Below are positions 43,332 to 52,558 of a stretch of DNA of 64,000 nt, one piece after another. The translations under genes and the position numbers were made by a program. The DNA is from Paenibacillus riograndensis SBR5. GTDB taxonomy: Bacteria > Bacillota > Bacilli > Paenibacillales > Paenibacillaceae. The DNA is taken from the NCBI RefSeq assembly GCF_000981585.1, contig NZ_LN831776.1, positions 6,555,187 through 6,619,186 of the forward strand, written 5' to 3'. The notes beneath the pieces were generated by a model that had not been told where the DNA came from, did no database searches, and saw only the letters and a list, made by a program, of their open reading frames with translations. Numbering within the stretch: position 1 is the first letter of the stretch; the number at the start of each line of letters is the position of its first letter.

Positions 43332-45131
43332 TCAGGCCGAAGGCTCCGTCAATTTCATAAATTCGTTGATATCGGCGATGATCAAATCGGCTGCGCCCTG
43401 CCAGAAATCCGGCTGAGTCAGATCAACACCAAGGTGCTTCTGCACCAGGTCCTCAAGCGTCATGATGCCCGTGTCGCGCAGCAGGCTGTCATACTTATCG
43501 GCAAAGGAAGTCCCTTCTTGAAGCGCGATCTTGTACAGTCCTGTACTGAACATGTAACCAACGGTATAAGGGAAGTTATAGAATGGGACATCCGTAATAT
43601 AAAAATGCAGCTTGGACGCCCAGAAATGCGGATGGTATTCGGAAAGAATCCCGCAGAAGGCTTCCTTCTGCGCTTCAACCATCAGTGCCGACAACTCTTC
43701 GGCATTTACAAGCCCCTGCTTCCGCTTCTCATAAAAACGGGTTTCGAACAAAAAGCGGGCGTGGATATTCATGAAGAAGGCTACACTGTTCTGGATTTTT
43801 GCTTCGAGCAGGGCAATCTTCTCCCCGCTGCTTGCAGCAGCCTTCACCTGGGCATCAGCCACAATGACCTCTGCAAAGGTTGAAGCAGTCTCCGCGACAT
43901 TCATAGCATAGTTTTGATTGAATACCGGGAGATCCTCCAGCAGATAGGAATGATAGGCATGGCCAAGCTCATGCGCCAGCGTTGACACATTGGACGGGGT
44001 ACCGCTGTAAGTCATAAAAATGCGTGATTCCTTGCTCTCCGGAAAAGATACGCAGAATCCGCCGGGGCGTTTGCCTGGACGGTCTTCGACTTCGATCCAA
44101 TTGCTGTCGAAAGCATGTTCAGCAAAATCCGCCAGCTTCGGACTGAAATTGCGGAATTGTGCCACAATGTCTTTTGCTGCCTGATCATAGGGGATTTTGC
44201 CGGAGGACTCGCCTACGGGAGCCTCCACATCCACCCAGGACAGCGATTCCAGTCCAAGCAGCTTGGCTTTGCGGCTCAAGTAGGAGACCAGCGCCGGCTT
44301 GGCTTTGGTGATGACATCCCACATCGTATCCAGCGATTTATGCGACATACGGTTAATGGCCAGCGGCTCCTTCAGCACATCCTCCCAGCCGCGGCCTTTG
44401 TACAGATTCAGACGGAACCCGGCAAGATGATTGAGGGTATCCGCACAATAGTCCGCAGCGCTGCCCCAGGCTTCTTCCCATTTGCCGAACATCGCCTCCC
44501 GGACCTTGGGATCGGGATCGTCAAGCTTATTGAAGGCCTGTCCGGCAGAGAGCAGCCTGGTCCCCTCTTCATCCTCATAAGGAATCTGTATGGACCCGAC
44601 AATCGTTTCGTAATGCTCGCTCCAGCCATGGTAGCCGTCAACGGCCAGCGCAAGCGCAAATGCCTCCAGCTCAGGACTCATTTTTTCCCGGGCTAGATCA
44701 CGGCTCTCGCTAAGCACGAACTTCAGGGGGGCAATCTCTGGGCGGGCCATCCACTCCTGCCATACCTCATCAGAGGTTTGGCGCAGCACATCATCGAACT
44801 TGGAGCTGACTCCCTCGAAATCTGCCCGCAGGCCTGCAACCTTGGAGGATAACCGTACGGCTCCCTTGTCCTGCTGGTTCTGGGCACCCAGACATCCGGC
44901 GAACTCGGATGCCTGTACCAGCCGGCCGGAACAGCTCTGCAGCAGCGCTATTACATCATCCAGTTGCCTGGTGGACTCGATATTCGCCGGTGATGCAGCC
45001 GCCGCAACCTGCTGATCCAATACCCCAATGTCCGTTTCCAGCTGCTTCAAAAAATGCTCGAATTCCGCCGAGGCTGAGCCTCCCGGAAATATAGAATCCA
45101 GATCCCAGGTCAATGATAAAGGCTGTTTCAT
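43332..45131 (-). CDS. M3-family oligoendopeptidase (PepF-like)
   Basis: 599 aa zinc metallopeptidase with HELGH at 387-391 and a downstream glutamate in the AETASTFAE segment. The long helical N-terminal half forms the channel typical of M3 enzymes that cut short peptides inside the cell. Length and pattern fit the PepF/M3B oligoendopeptidases. ATG at 45131 with AAAGGTGAG upstream. Single-gene transcript with terminator. Confidence 0.93.
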   Translation of the reverse strand: MKQPLSLTWDLDSIFPGGSASAEFEHFLKQLETDIGVLDQQVAAAASPANIESTRQLDDVIALLQSCSGRLVQASEFAGCLGAQNQQDKGAVRLSSKVAGLRADFEGVSSKFDDVLRQTSDEVWQEWMARPEIAPLKFVLSESRDLAREKMSPELEAFALALAVDGYHGWSEHYETIVGSIQIPYEDEEGTRLLSAGQAFNKLDDPDPKVREAMFGKWEEAWGSAADYCADTLNHLAGFRLNLYKGRGWEDVLKEPLAINRMSHKSLDTMWDVITKAKPALVSYLSRKAKLLGLESLSWVDVEAPVGESSGKIPYDQAAKDIVAQFRNFSPKLADFAEHAFDSNWIEVEDRPGKRPGGFCVSFPESKESRIFMTYSGTPSNVSTLAHELGHAYHSYLLEDLPVFNQNYAMNVAETASTFAEVIVADAQVKAAASSGEKIALLEAKIQNSVAFFMNIHARFLFETRFYEKRKQGLVNAEELSALMVEAQKEAFCGILSEYHPHFWASKLHFYITDVPFYNFPYTVGYMFSTGLYKIALQEGTSFADKYDSLLRDTGIMTLEDLVQKHLGVDLTQPDFWQGAADLIIADINEFMKLTEPSA

Positions 45132-45232
45132 TGTATCTCACCTTTCCTATGTTTACATTTGGTTTTTGTGTTTGGTCTGCGGCCATGGTAAAGTGAATTA
45201 CAAAAGCTGCACATTTACAAGGAGGTCATCTC

Positions 45233-45424
45233 ATGAAGCCACTGCAAATCTCGCCGGAGACGGCGGTTACCCTAGCCAAACAACTCGGCGTTCCGCTGGA
45301 ACACTTGATGCATATGCCTCAACATATTTTGCTGCAAAAGATTGCAGAATTATCCAAGAAACAGAGTCAGGACACCACCGACAGCAGCTCAGCGGCTGAG
45401 GCGCCCGAGAAGGGCGAGCAATGA
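45233..45424 (+). CDS. YycC family protein
   Basis: 63 aa. MKPLQISPETAVTLAKQLGV and LMHMPQHILLQKIAEL match B. subtilis YycC closely; a Ser/Glu-rich tail is extra. Function unknown. AAGGAGG precedes the ATG, and its stop overlaps the next start (ATGA), so the two genes are translationally coupled. Confidence 0.85.
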   Translation: MKPLQISPETAVTLAKQLGVPLEHLMHMPQHILLQKIAELSKKQSQDTTDSSSAAEAPEKGEQ

Positions 45425-45651
45425 TTCCATTCAGCCACACCTGGCCTTATGACATTTTATTGGAAGACCTCTATGTGCAGTATTGTCCGTTCTGCGACAA
45501 GGAGAACGTTATTCTGCCCATGAAACCGAAAGAGCTGCAGAACGTCCGCGAAGGTAAAAAAAAGCTGCTGGTCTTCCCCTGCTGCAAAACGAGTCTGACC
45601 GTTATCGACACGGATGCAGACTACCTGCTGTTTGACCGGGCTGTCCGCTGA
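45421..45651 (+). CDS. Small zinc-ribbon-like protein, coupled to the YycC-like gene
   Basis: 76 aa with CPFC (about 22-25) and a second pair PCC (about 54-56), suggesting one bound zinc. No membrane segment. Four-base overlap with the yycC-like gene. Family not recognised by name. Confidence 0.75.
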   Translation: MIPFSHTWPYDILLEDLYVQYCPFCDKENVILPMKPKELQNVREGKKKLLVFPCCKTSLTVIDTDADYLLFDRAVR

Positions 45652-45699
45652 TATTGCGGCACAGGCACTGCATTTGTGTTCCTTTTTACGCATGTCTGA

Positions 45700-45738
45700 T
45701 AAGCACACCAGGACAAAGATCCTGGTGTGCTTTGCCTT
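45700..45738. terminator. Bidirectional terminator
   Basis: AAGCACACCAGGA pairs with TCCTGGTGTGCTT around a short loop; convergent genes end on both sides. On the minus strand it overlaps the last bases before the DUF2225 stop. Confidence 0.8.
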
Positions 45739-46441
45739 ATGTACCGGAAGGCAGCCCGTCTTCCTCCGGCTCGCCTCCGTTCATCTGTTCCCTTAAAAGC
45801 GCCCACTGCTCCCGGGCTGCCCGGATCATTGCGGCATCCATGATCTTCTGATCATTGATCAGGCGTGAAAACCACTTCACTGCGTTGGAAAATTCGCCGA
45901 TCCGGCGGTTCAGCTCACCAATCAGATACATTAGACGGGCATCGTTTCCGCCAATGCCATCGTTTTCGTAGACCTTGATGTACATGTCGAGCGAATAGCG
46001 CAGGAAACGCTGCTCTTGCTCGATATCCCCTTGATACCGGTACATCCAGGCAATATGATGCAAAAGACTGGCGATAATCCGGTCCTTGTCTTTGATGCTC
46101 TGGGCACAGAGCAGCGCCAGCTTGTAGGTCTCAAGTGCAATCTCCCAGCTGCGCTTATCTCCGAAATCCCTGGGAACCCAGCGGCTTCCCACCTGCTCGC
46201 GGAATGATTTGCGCTGCCAGTCCGCCAGCTTGTCCGCAGAATTCTCGGTGGAGGCGAAGCCGCAGCTCGGGCAGACGCGCACGACGTAATAATCGGGATT
46301 CTCGTTCTTGTAATAGGAGCAGAAGTCCGCATCGCGCCGGACAGCCTTTTTGAGGCTGGGACGGACTCTTGAGGTTGTAAATTCTTGTTCACAATTACAG
46401 CAGATCACCTTAATAGTGTACAGCGGTATTAATTCTGGCAA
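45737..46441 (-). CDS. DUF2225 protein
   Basis: 234 aa with two zinc-ribbon-type CxxC pairs (CCNCEQEF and CPSCGFAS) in the first 75 residues, then a TPR-like helical region (ETYKLALLCAQS; RFLRYSLDMYIKVYEND). This is the DUF2225 layout. Function unknown. The TTG at 46441 is taken as start: AAAGG lies nine bases before it but touches the ATG at 46450, and family members start near PELIPLY. Confidence 0.82.
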   Translation of the reverse strand: MPELIPLYTIKVICCNCEQEFTTSRVRPSLKKAVRRDADFCSYYKNENPDYYVVRVCPSCGFASTENSADKLADWQRKSFREQVGSRWVPRDFGDKRSWEIALETYKLALLCAQSIKDKDRIIASLLHHIAWMYRYQGDIEQEQRFLRYSLDMYIKVYENDGIGGNDARLMYLIGELNRRIGEFSNAVKWFSRLINDQKIMDAAMIRAAREQWALLREQMNGGEPEEDGLPSGT

Positions 46442-46471
46442 TGCCCTCATCCTTTCACGATCAACTACGCG

Positions 46472-46855
46472 TTACTCCTGGGGCATGTTGACAAAATGGT
46501 GCGCAGGGCCCGCAAGACGGCTTAACACAAACGCACGCAGCGGCTCCTCCACACCCGTTTCCTCCAGCGCCTCATTCATGCACTCCAGCCATTCCTCCGC
46601 ACGTTCCGGTGTAATAGGGATATGCATATGTCTTGCTCTCATCATCGGATGTCCATGCAGCTCTGAGTAGAGCGCCGGTCCGCCAAAAAACTGACTCAGG
46701 AATTGATACTGTTTCTCCATTACAGGAGTAATATCTGCCGGAAACAGGGGGCCGAGCCGCGGATGAAGCTGCACCTTGGCGTAAAAGGACTCAACCAGCC
46801 GGTGAACCCCTTCCGCGCCTCCCAGATTGTCGTAAATGCTGTCGTTTGGATTCAT
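46472..46855 (-). CDS. Truncated haemoglobin (YjbI type)
   Basis: 127 aa 2-on-2 globin. GHPMMRARHMHI contains the proximal histidine H76, and FYAKVQLHPRLGPLF and FLSQFFGGP match trHbO proteins such as B. subtilis YjbI. Binds O2 or NO; role in oxygen supply or peroxide/NO defence. Thirty bases before the DUF2225 gene in the same direction. Confidence 0.9.
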   Translation of the reverse strand: MNPNDSIYDNLGGAEGVHRLVESFYAKVQLHPRLGPLFPADITPVMEKQYQFLSQFFGGPALYSELHGHPMMRARHMHIPITPERAEEWLECMNEALEETGVEEPLRAFVLSRLAGPAHHFVNMPQE

Positions 46856-46967
46856 CGGTGATTACCAGCTTTCCTCCGTATTAATGTAACGTCCTTTTTA
46901 TTATACCAAAATATAAGCTTCACGGTTATCCTGCTTCAGGCACCCTATCGTAACGGATATGTGCAGA

Positions 46968-46999
46968 AAAAAGACGCTAAACCAGTGTTCAGCGCCTTG
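46968..46999 (-). terminator. Terminator after the 31-aa membrane peptide gene
   Basis: On the minus strand GGCGCTG...TTAGCGTC arms precede six T, directly after the peptide's stop codon. Confidence 0.6.
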
Positions 47000-47004
47000 A
47001 GTAT

Positions 47005-47100
47005 TTAATAGGTCCGAAATTCCTCATCACCAGGCGGGACGAGGGAGACCCGGATCACATAGACAAAAGCACAAACCAGAACTCCGGCAACTACACTCAT
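47005..47100 (-). CDS. Candidate 31-aa membrane peptide
   Basis: ATG at 47100 with GGAG eight bases upstream; the peptide starts MSVVAGVLVCAFVYVIRVSL, a single helix, and ends in a short acidic tail. A terminator follows. Start, ribosome site and terminator agree, but no family is recognised. Confidence 0.45.
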   Translation of the reverse strand: MSVVAGVLVCAFVYVIRVSLVPPGDEEFRTY

Positions 47101-47205
47101 CACCATCACTCCATCCCTTATTAGGTGTGCATTAATTAATTTTATAATACCATAATTTCAGTCAAAAAGCACAGTTAAATGTAACCGCTTTCCTATTTTT
47201 TTTGT

Positions 47206-47232
47206 GCTGTTTGTCCCTGTTTTTGCATACAT
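47206..47232 (+). promoter_or_regulatory. Possible sigma-E promoter of spoVV
   Basis: CATACAT (47226-47232) fits the sigma-E -10 CATACANT; the -35 GCTGTTT (47206-47212) is weak and spacing is 13. Confidence 0.4.
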
Positions 47233-47259
47233 CTATCCATATACCGGGAGGCGTTGACC

Positions 47260-48501
47260 ATGATTCTGAAAAAAAATTACAGTCCGCTGCTGGGTGTCCT
47301 CCTTGCCGGATGTATGCTGCTGATGATAATGAACCCGGCTAGTTCTCTGGATGCAGCCCTCCGCGGGTTATCCGTCTGGTGGGACGTGCTGTTCCCTTCA
47401 CTGTTTCCCTTTTTTGTGATTTCGGAGATGATGCTGGGCTTCGGGGTGGTCCATCTGTTCGGCGCCCTGCTCGATCCGCTGATGCGTCCGCTGTTCAACA
47501 TTCCCGGCAGCGGAGGTTTTGTGGCGGCTATGGGTTATGTATCAGGATACCCCGTCGGCGCCAGATTAACCGCAAAGCTGCGGGAACAGGGGCTGCTGAA
47601 CCGCGTAGAAGGCGAACGTCTCGTGGCCTTCACCACATCGTCTGATCCGATCTTCCTGCTTGGTGCGGTTTCCGTAGGTTTTTTTCACGATGCTTCTCTG
47701 GGTCTGATTCTTGCGCTCGCCCATTACGGTGGAGGGCTCATTGTAGGACTGCTGATGTCGTTTCACGGCAGGCAAAAGAGTCCGCCTTCCGGACCCCCGC
47801 CTAAAGCGCCACAGCCTGAACGCGCCGGCAGGCTCCGTTCGGCCCTGAGTTCCATGGCGGAAGCCAGGCGGCGTGACGGACGAAGTGTAGGCGAGCTCCT
47901 GAAGGGAGCAGTCCAGTCTTCGCTGCAGCTCATTATTGTTGTGGGCGGCCTCGTCGTGTTCTTCAATGTGCTGATGGAGATGATGGACCGGGCCGGAATT
48001 ATGTCCGCACTCTTCAGCTTCACAGGAAGGCTGCTCTCGCTGGCGGGATTCCCTGCTGAGCTGTCCACCGCGCTCGTCAGCGGACTTTTTGAGGTAACGC
48101 TGGGTACCCGCTCAGCCGGTGCCGCTGCCGCTTCGGTGCCCCTGGAGTTCAAAGCAGCCGCTGGGGCCTGGGTTCTCTCCTGGGGCGGTTTATCCGTACA
48201 CGCACAGGTTGCCAGCATTCTGAACGGAACAGGACTCCGCTATCTGCCCTTTTTGGCTGCCAGACTGGTCCATGCCTTCCTGTCTACAGGACTTGTGCTG
48301 CTGCTGTGGAAGCCCTTTGCGCACTCGGGGTCCGGGCTGGACCACAGCCCGGCAACCGCCGCTGCCGGCTTTACCGCCGCTCCACTGTCCGGGTTTGCCG
48401 CCAGTCTAAGCTGGCTTGGCCTGCTGCTCGGCATAGCTCTGCTGCTCTCGCTGCTGGTGATGCTGCTTCAGCGCATCAAGCGTCCAAGAGGGCGGCGGTG
48501 A
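47260..48501 (+). CDS. spoVV: Sporulation membrane protein SpoVV (YlbJ)
   Basis: 413 aa with about 10-12 helices of the nucleoside-recognition/YlbJ fold. PSLFPFFVISEMM and GYVSGYPVGARLTAKL are family signatures. SpoVV moves dipicolinic acid from mother cell to forespore in B. subtilis. ATG at 47260 with GGGAGG eight bases upstream is chosen over TTG 47254. A sigma-E-like -10 lies upstream, fitting mother-cell expression. Confidence 0.88.
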   Translation: MILKKNYSPLLGVLLAGCMLLMIMNPASSLDAALRGLSVWWDVLFPSLFPFFVISEMMLGFGVVHLFGALLDPLMRPLFNIPGSGGFVAAMGYVSGYPVGARLTAKLREQGLLNRVEGERLVAFTTSSDPIFLLGAVSVGFFHDASLGLILALAHYGGGLIVGLLMSFHGRQKSPPSGPPPKAPQPERAGRLRSALSSMAEARRRDGRSVGELLKGAVQSSLQLIIVVGGLVVFFNVLMEMMDRAGIMSALFSFTGRLLSLAGFPAELSTALVSGLFEVTLGTRSAGAAAASVPLEFKAAAGAWVLSWGGLSVHAQVASILNGTGLRYLPFLAARLVHAFLSTGLVLLLWKPFAHSGSGLDHSPATAAAGFTAAPLSGFAASLSWLGLLLGIALLLSLLVMLLQRIKRPRGRR

Positions 48502-48587
48502 CTTTTTACCGCTTCAAATATTGTGTTCCTGGTCCAGATTGATTATGATCGGTGTATGACTGAAACATACAAAGGAGCCTATACATC

Positions 48588-49391
48588 TTGAGATATTATG
48601 TTCTGGACCGCGGTGACGAACTGTCCATCAAACTTGCGGAGCAATTTCACAAGCTGGCAGCGGAGCGGAATCTGGAGCTGGATGCCAAATCTCCGGAAAT
48701 CGTCATCTCGATTGGCGGAGACGGCACCATGCTGCACGCTTTTCACACGTTTATCGACCAGATCCCCAATCTGGCTTTTGTGGGTGTCCATACCGGACAT
48801 CTGGGATTCTATGCGGACTGGAAGGCAGACGAGCTGCCTGCCCTGGCTGATTACATGTGTGGTACCGGCAGCGCCGAGCCGCACAAACCGCGTATTGTCA
48901 AATACCCGCTGCTCGAATTGGAAATCCACAAGAAATCCGGCTCCAGCTCTCATATTGCCTTGAATGAGTTCACGCTCAAGGGTGTGGACGGAACAGTGGT
49001 GATTCAGGTGGACATCAATGATGTGACCTTCGAGATGTTCCGCGGCGACGGCCTGTGCGTGTCCACACCGTCAGGCAGCACCGCCTACAACAAAAGCCTT
49101 GGCGGAGCCATGGTGCACCCCACCATTGAAGCCCTGCAGATTGCCGAAATTGCTTCCATTAACAACCGTGTTTTCCGCACGATGGGGTCGCCGCTGCTGC
49201 TGCCCAAGCACCATCACTGCGATATATTTTCGCGCAAGGACCAGCGCCTGCTGCTGACGATAGACCATAATAACATACCCGTTGACGATCTGATCTCCGT
49301 GCGCTGCCAGGTATCCGACAAAAAAATCAGCTTTGCCAGATACCGCCCGTTTCCCTTCTGGAACAGGGTCCGTGAAGCTTTCCTGATCTAA
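48588..49391 (+). CDS. nadK: NAD kinase
   Basis: 267 aa with GGDGT at 43-47, the NAD kinase nucleotide-binding motif, plus NEFTLK and TPSGSTAYNKSLGG. Phosphorylates NAD to NADP. TTG start at 48588 with AAAGGAG eleven bases upstream. Bacillus has two NAD kinases; the short N-terminus fits the YtdI-like (NadK2) or the single Paenibacillus type, not resolved here. Confidence 0.94.
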   Translation: MRYYVLDRGDELSIKLAEQFHKLAAERNLELDAKSPEIVISIGGDGTMLHAFHTFIDQIPNLAFVGVHTGHLGFYADWKADELPALADYMCGTGSAEPHKPRIVKYPLLELEIHKKSGSSSHIALNEFTLKGVDGTVVIQVDINDVTFEMFRGDGLCVSTPSGSTAYNKSLGGAMVHPTIEALQIAEIASINNRVFRTMGSPLLLPKHHHCDIFSRKDQRLLLTIDHNNIPVDDLISVRCQVSDKKISFARYRPFPFWNRVREAFLI

Positions 49392-49455
49392 CAGGTTCCA
49401 TCTACAATCATATAAGGCAAGGCGGCTCTAAGAGAACCGCCCAGCCGCAGAAATC

Positions 49456-49491
49456 AAGCCGGGGATGCGGAACCATCTCCGGCTTTATCAT
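49456..49491 (+). terminator. Terminator after nadK
   Basis: AGCCGG(G)GATG pairs with CATC(T)CCGGCT, followed by TTAT. Confidence 0.6.
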
Positions 49492-49539
49492 GCGTTTTCA
49501 GACATTTTCATTTTATCTGCGCAAGCTTACATGAATGGA

Positions 49540-49569
49540 TAGACAGCAAGAAAATTTCGATGGTATAAT
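49540..49569 (+). promoter_or_regulatory. Promoter of the stalk-domain protein gene
   Basis: TAGACA (49540-49545) and TGGTATAAT (TATAAT 49564-49569) with 18 bases between; extended -10. Confidence 0.6.
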
Positions 49570-49611
49570 GAACCTATTTTACAAAGTGCTGTTATTTAAA
49601 GGAGAGAACCA

Positions 49612-50793
49612 TTGTTGAAGAAATTATTGTCGCTCATGGGCATAAGCCTGCTGGCTTTAATGCTGGCCGTTCCCGCTTTTGCCGCAGACAAGCCGATCAA
49701 AGTCTATATTAATGGAAGCAACGTTGCTTTCACCGCCGGTTCTCCGTATCTGAAGAACAATACGGTCCTTGTTCCCTTTCGTGTCATCTTCGAAAAATTG
49801 GGCTTGAACGTACTCTGGGATGCCAAGACAGGAACCGTCACCGGAACAAGCGCCAGCCTAACAATCAGCCTAAAAATCGGCAGCAGCCGGGCAACGGTTA
49901 ACAATCTGGTCAAGAAGCTGGCCACCGCTCCGAGTTCCATCAGCGGCACTACATACATACCCTTGCGTTTCGTAGCCGAGGCTACCGGAGGCACAGCAGT
50001 CTGGGATGCAGCCAGCAGAAGCGTAAAAATCAACACCCCCGAAGCCTCTGATAACAGTGAGCAGCAAATTACAGACCTCATGCATTTATCCAATAAATAT
50101 TTCAATGCCGAGAATGCAGCAGGCTACTATTCGCTCGTCGTCTTCAATTCGGTCCCGGCCGATTCAGTTGACAATTTGAAGGAATACTTCAAGAGATATG
50201 ATATGGTCACCACCATCGAAAGCCTCGATATTCTAAGCATTCAGGGCAACGAAGCCGTTGTGCATACCGTGGAGAAATCTGTGCGCAAGGGAGGAGATTA
50301 CCTGCCTGATGAGCGTTATGAGTACCTGCACACCCTTGTCCGCAAGAATGGAGTATGGAAAATCGAAAGCTCCGAGCTGCAGGACAGCTCAGTATTGCTT
50401 ACACCTGAACAAGGAAAAACGGCTGTCGTGCTTCCACAAAGCGACGCTTCCGCTATTAAAGACAGCCTCAGCAAGTATTACGCAGCCCGAAACGCCAAAA
50501 ATGTGGACAACACCCTTGCGCAGCTGACCTACTACGGGGAAGAATATGAAGCTTCCATGAAAGATGCCATTGCCGAGTATTTTGAGGCCTATAATCTTAC
50601 CGAAACACTGAATAGCTCCAATATCTTCTATTATACCCCGGATGAAGCTGCCATTTATGTGGAGGCTGCTGTCAAGGATGCCGATTCCGGTGAGAGCTAT
50701 ACGCAATCTTCTATTTTTATTTTCTCAAAATCCAGCAGCGGTCAATGGACCATCGACGATTCTTATTTGGTTTCCTATTCCGATCAAAAGTAA
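49612..50793 (+). CDS. Secreted stalk-domain protein
   Basis: 393 aa. Signal peptide (about 1-24) with AFA cleavage. Residues 30-148 are a copper amine oxidase N-like/stalk domain (NNTVLVPFRVIFEKLGLNVLWD...; TYIPLRFVAEATGG). The rest contains two NTF2-like repeats (about 155-265 and 275-390, both starting with a NKYFNAENA or KYYAARNAK helix). Likely cell-wall associated; function unknown. TTG start at 49612 with AAAGGAG upstream. 38 bases before the protease gene, probably one operon. Confidence 0.82.
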   Translation: MLKKLLSLMGISLLALMLAVPAFAADKPIKVYINGSNVAFTAGSPYLKNNTVLVPFRVIFEKLGLNVLWDAKTGTVTGTSASLTISLKIGSSRATVNNLVKKLATAPSSISGTTYIPLRFVAEATGGTAVWDAASRSVKINTPEASDNSEQQITDLMHLSNKYFNAENAAGYYSLVVFNSVPADSVDNLKEYFKRYDMVTTIESLDILSIQGNEAVVHTVEKSVRKGGDYLPDERYEYLHTLVRKNGVWKIESSELQDSSVLLTPEQGKTAVVLPQSDASAIKDSLSKYYAARNAKNVDNTLAQLTYYGEEYEASMKDAIAEYFEAYNLTETLNSSNIFYYTPDEAAIYVEAAVKDADSGESYTQSSIFIFSKSSSGQWTIDDSYLVSYSDQK

Positions 50794-50830
50794 TTCCTAA
50801 TAAATCATATAAAAAAGGGTGTATGCAATC

Positions 50831-52294
50831 ATGAAATCAAGCAAGGTAATCACTGCGGCCCTCAGCGGCTGTCTGGCTGTATCGCTTATTCTGGCTCCCG
50901 CTGCTCTGGCAGCGGACAGTTCTCAGGCGGTACCAGGCACAGACCAGGCACAAGCGGCTGCCTCCACGGACCGGATTAACGAAATCATGCAATATCTCGA
51001 GCAATATAATGTGGAGGGAATCGATCAGGATACACTGATCCGCGGAGCGATTGACGGCATGGTGAACACCCTCAACGATCCCTACAGCCAATACTTCGAC
51101 AAGGATGAGGCTGCTGCATTCAGCCATGCGGTCGATCTCGAATATGTCGGCATCGGCATCCGGATGGTCTACACCGCCAAAGAACTGTATATTGAAGAAG
51201 TTGTAGCCGGTTCTCCGGCAGAACAAGCCGGCCTCAAACGCGGCGATACCATTCTCAAAATTAACGGTGTAAAAATCCAAGACACCAAAGGCGATGAGCT
51301 GAGCGGTACAGCGGGCACCAAGGTTTCCCTGCTCGTCAGCCGGAAAGGGGTGCTGAAAACTTTCAGCGTCAAGCGCAGCGAGATGGCCTCCACCTCAGTG
51401 ACCAGCAAAATGCTCGGACAGAACATCGCTTATATCTCCATTGGCGGCTTCACGCAGAATGCGGATGAGGAATTCACCGCCGCACTAGACAAAATGCGTG
51501 CCGGCGGCATGAAATCCCTCGTGCTCGATCTGCGGGACAATACGGGCGGCTACATGGATTCCGCCTATAACATCGCTTCCCAATTTATGGACAAGGGCAT
51601 CATGATGTACACCTCTGACCAGAGCGGCGCCTTAACCCCGGTAACCATCACCAATGGCAGTAAAATTGGAGTGCCGGTTGTAGTGCTGACCAATGAGTAC
51701 ACTGCCAGTGCTTCCGAAGCGCTTACCGGTGCTCTTCATGACAACAAGCTGGCAACGGTAGTGGGCACACGTTCCTTCGGCAAGGCACGGATTCAGAGTC
51801 TGATTCCCGTATCAGACGGGGCAGAACTAAAGCTGACGACACAGAAATATTTGACGCCAAGCAAAGAAGACTTCAATCATATCGGGTTGAGCCCTGACAT
51901 TGAAGTCCAAGGCAAAACGGCACAATTGATTACCGCCCTGCAAATTGCCGGAATGAACAGGATTACAGCTTCGGGCGACAACCATATCCTTGATGTGAAC
52001 GGCAGTCCTTTTGCCGGTAATGTCGGACTGATCAAACAAGGAAATACGATCTACGCTTCCTCGCGCGTGCTGGCTGCCCTGCTGGAGAGCGAAGTCTCCT
52101 GGGATGCCAAGAATAAAAAGGTGCTTGTCACAAACGGCACCGGCAAGGTATCCGGATTTGCCCTGGCCTCCAAAGAGGCACTGTCACAGAACAATGAGAC
52201 TTTCATTGATGTAAAAGCTTTTCAGCAAAAGTTCCCATCCCTGGTATGGAGCTACAACGCTGCGCAGAACCTATTGAAGTTAAGCGTAAAGTAA
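50831..52294 (+). CDS. Secreted S41 carboxy-terminal processing protease with stalk domain
   Basis: 487 aa. Signal peptide to about residue 28 (LAPAALAADS). PDZ domain about 100-185 (YVGIGIRM...SPAEQAGLKRGD), S41 catalytic region with the Ser in TASASE (293/295) and K318 in FGKARIQ. The C-terminal 110 residues are a stalk-type domain (VSWDAKNKKV). It cleaves exported proteins near their C-termini. ATG at 50831 with AAGGGTG nine bases upstream; GTG at 50819 is less likely. Confidence 0.9.
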   Translation: MKSSKVITAALSGCLAVSLILAPAALAADSSQAVPGTDQAQAAASTDRINEIMQYLEQYNVEGIDQDTLIRGAIDGMVNTLNDPYSQYFDKDEAAAFSHAVDLEYVGIGIRMVYTAKELYIEEVVAGSPAEQAGLKRGDTILKINGVKIQDTKGDELSGTAGTKVSLLVSRKGVLKTFSVKRSEMASTSVTSKMLGQNIAYISIGGFTQNADEEFTAALDKMRAGGMKSLVLDLRDNTGGYMDSAYNIASQFMDKGIMMYTSDQSGALTPVTITNGSKIGVPVVVLTNEYTASASEALTGALHDNKLATVVGTRSFGKARIQSLIPVSDGAELKLTTQKYLTPSKEDFNHIGLSPDIEVQGKTAQLITALQIAGMNRITASGDNHILDVNGSPFAGNVGLIKQGNTIYASSRVLAALLESEVSWDAKNKKVLVTNGTGKVSGFALASKEALSQNNETFIDVKAFQQKFPSLVWSYNAAQNLLKLSVK

Positions 52295-52303
52295 TTGAGC
52301 TAT

Positions 52304-52344
52304 AAAACGGCTGTGCCTTCCTCGGATGGCGCAGCCGTTTTTAC
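52304..52344 (+). terminator. Terminator after the S41 protease
   Basis: AAACGGCTG pairs with CAGCCGTTT around a short inner stem, followed by TTAC. Confidence 0.8.
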
Positions 52345-52385
52345 TTCGACCTGATAAGACACTCATATTCGTTAGGATCAAATGG

Positions 52386-52558
52386 TCATCTGAGATGCTG
52401 TGTGATGAAGAACGCAGCACGGTCCAGGGCTTGATCGGCTTCATCGAGAATACCAGTGAACGCCTGGAAAACATGCGGGGCGTCGGCAGTAACGTCAAGG
52501 ATTACATCCACGCCTGCTCTTCGACACTTCAGTTCGCTGCCCTTCGAGGCATCTGCAG
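52386..52558 (-). pseudogene. C-terminal relic of an alpha/beta hydrolase
   Basis: The minus strand from about 52558 to a TGA at 52386 reads AGVDVILDVTADAPHVFQAF then LDEADQALDRAAFFITQHLR. This is the ending of hormone-sensitive-lipase-type alpha/beta hydrolases, with the PHVF catalytic histidine. No upstream part of the enzyme exists, and the opposite strand turns into a WYL relic at the junction. Confidence 0.6.
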
